The position numbers and the translations under genes were made by a program. The notes under the pieces were generated by a model that saw nothing but the letters and a program-made list of their open reading frames with translations, searched no databases and was not told the DNA's origin. Below, in pieces: positions 63,640-64,000 of a stretch of 64,000 nucleotides of DNA. Origin of the DNA: Patiria pectinifera (lineage: Eukaryota; Echinodermata; Asteroidea; Valvatida; Asterinidae); NCBI GenBank assembly GCA_029964075.1, contig CM057149.1:29712197-29776196 (forward strand), given 5' to 3'. Positions within the stretch are counted from its first letter, which is position 1; the number at the start of each line of letters is the position of its first letter.

Positions 63640-63890
63640 CATCTCGATAATTGCATTTTGCAATTTCACGAAGAGACGCGAACATGCCTGCCCCTGTGAA
63701 CACGTACAAAACGTATTGCACGGAATGGCGGTAAAAGTAGGTCAACAGAGATTTTTTCACGAAGGGACGTGCATCTTTGTTACATTCTCAGCTGCGCGCG
63801 TGTTCGATTATGGAAAAGCACATTAAACAAGAAGGGCGTAAATGTGGAACAGTTGGATTTTCGCTTTCACGAACGGACGGGCATCTTTAC
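63640..63890. repeat. TTTCACGAAGGGACG motif cluster
   Basis: Three copies of a TTTCACGAA-G-G/A-G-ACG motif occur at about 63663, 63756 and 63867. Each is followed by GAACATGCCTG, GTGCATCTTTG or GGGCATCTTTA. They are related in motif to the 58.4-59.0 kb array. Confidence 0.6.
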
Positions 63891-64000
63891 TAATTAATTT
63901 TGGCTAATTAACCACTCTATTAATTACAATTACTGGGTTCAAGTTAAAGTTTACCTATCAAAGAATTACGTCAATGTTTCCTTATTGCATAAAGTTATTG

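Larger units (their letters stand above)
59521..64000 (+). other. Start of the next FRMD4 intron, non-coding
   Basis: It opens with donor GTAAGT. It contains AAATCCTCC repeats (60010-60300), G-runs at 60716 and 62339, TACATGTA clusters (61770-61805), and TTCACGAAG-type motifs near the right edge. No further exon was recognised. Confidence 0.6.

Overview
The window is non-coding-rich genomic DNA from a metazoan, most likely a marine deuterostome invertebrate; an echinoderm is my best but weak guess. The reasons are a recognisable metazoan gene with a 13-kb intron, dense MITEs, foldback elements and tRNA-derived SINEs of a type I associate with echinoderms and their relatives, and many copies of the palindrome TACATGTA. 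Its centre is a large, nearly complete Polinton/Maverick at 17547-32598 (15.05 kb). It is bounded by terminal inverted repeats of about 375 bp that are about 97% identical, and by a short target duplication.

Layout. 1-17.5 kb is host DNA: several MITEs, one tRNA-like repeat, possible minus-strand exons (584-739, 8262-8463) and a CpG-rich block at 15.6-16.0 kb that may be a promoter or first exon. 17.55-32.6 kb is the Polinton. 32.6-46.2 kb is host DNA packed with small DNA transposons (a hAT element with a perfect 8-bp duplication, foldbacks, a SINE). 46.2-64 kb holds the first two coding exons of an FRMD4-type FERM-domain gene on the plus strand (46197-46262 and 59426-59520), separated by a repeat-rich intron.

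Polinton gene order, left to right: TFIIB-like transcription factor (+), membrane protein with PPSY and PSAP motifs (-), penton-like minor capsid candidate (-), conserved Polinton protein with a C-terminal anchor (+), coiled-coil membrane protein (-), 80-aa membrane protein (-), 127-aa membrane protein (-), 192-aa protein (-), packaging ATPase (-, broken), major capsid protein (-), 140-aa membrane protein (-), integrase (+) and protein-primed DNA polymerase B (-). Integrase and polymerase would serve insertion and copying; ATPase and capsid genes would serve packaging and particle formation. I see no adenovirus-type protease. The element looks almost whole, with about one break.

The most unusual content is the TFIIB-like gene. 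The same element also carries a recurrent upstream motif (TCTTTTTATATTAAA) and a strong hairpin between two convergent genes. Together they suggest, as inference, that the element had its own transcription programme. Other notable items are the ESCRT-type late motifs, a polB-start echo just inside the left end, a 22-bp minisatellite beside the ATPase gene, and a MITE family whose central 34-bp palindrome has changed symmetrically between copies.
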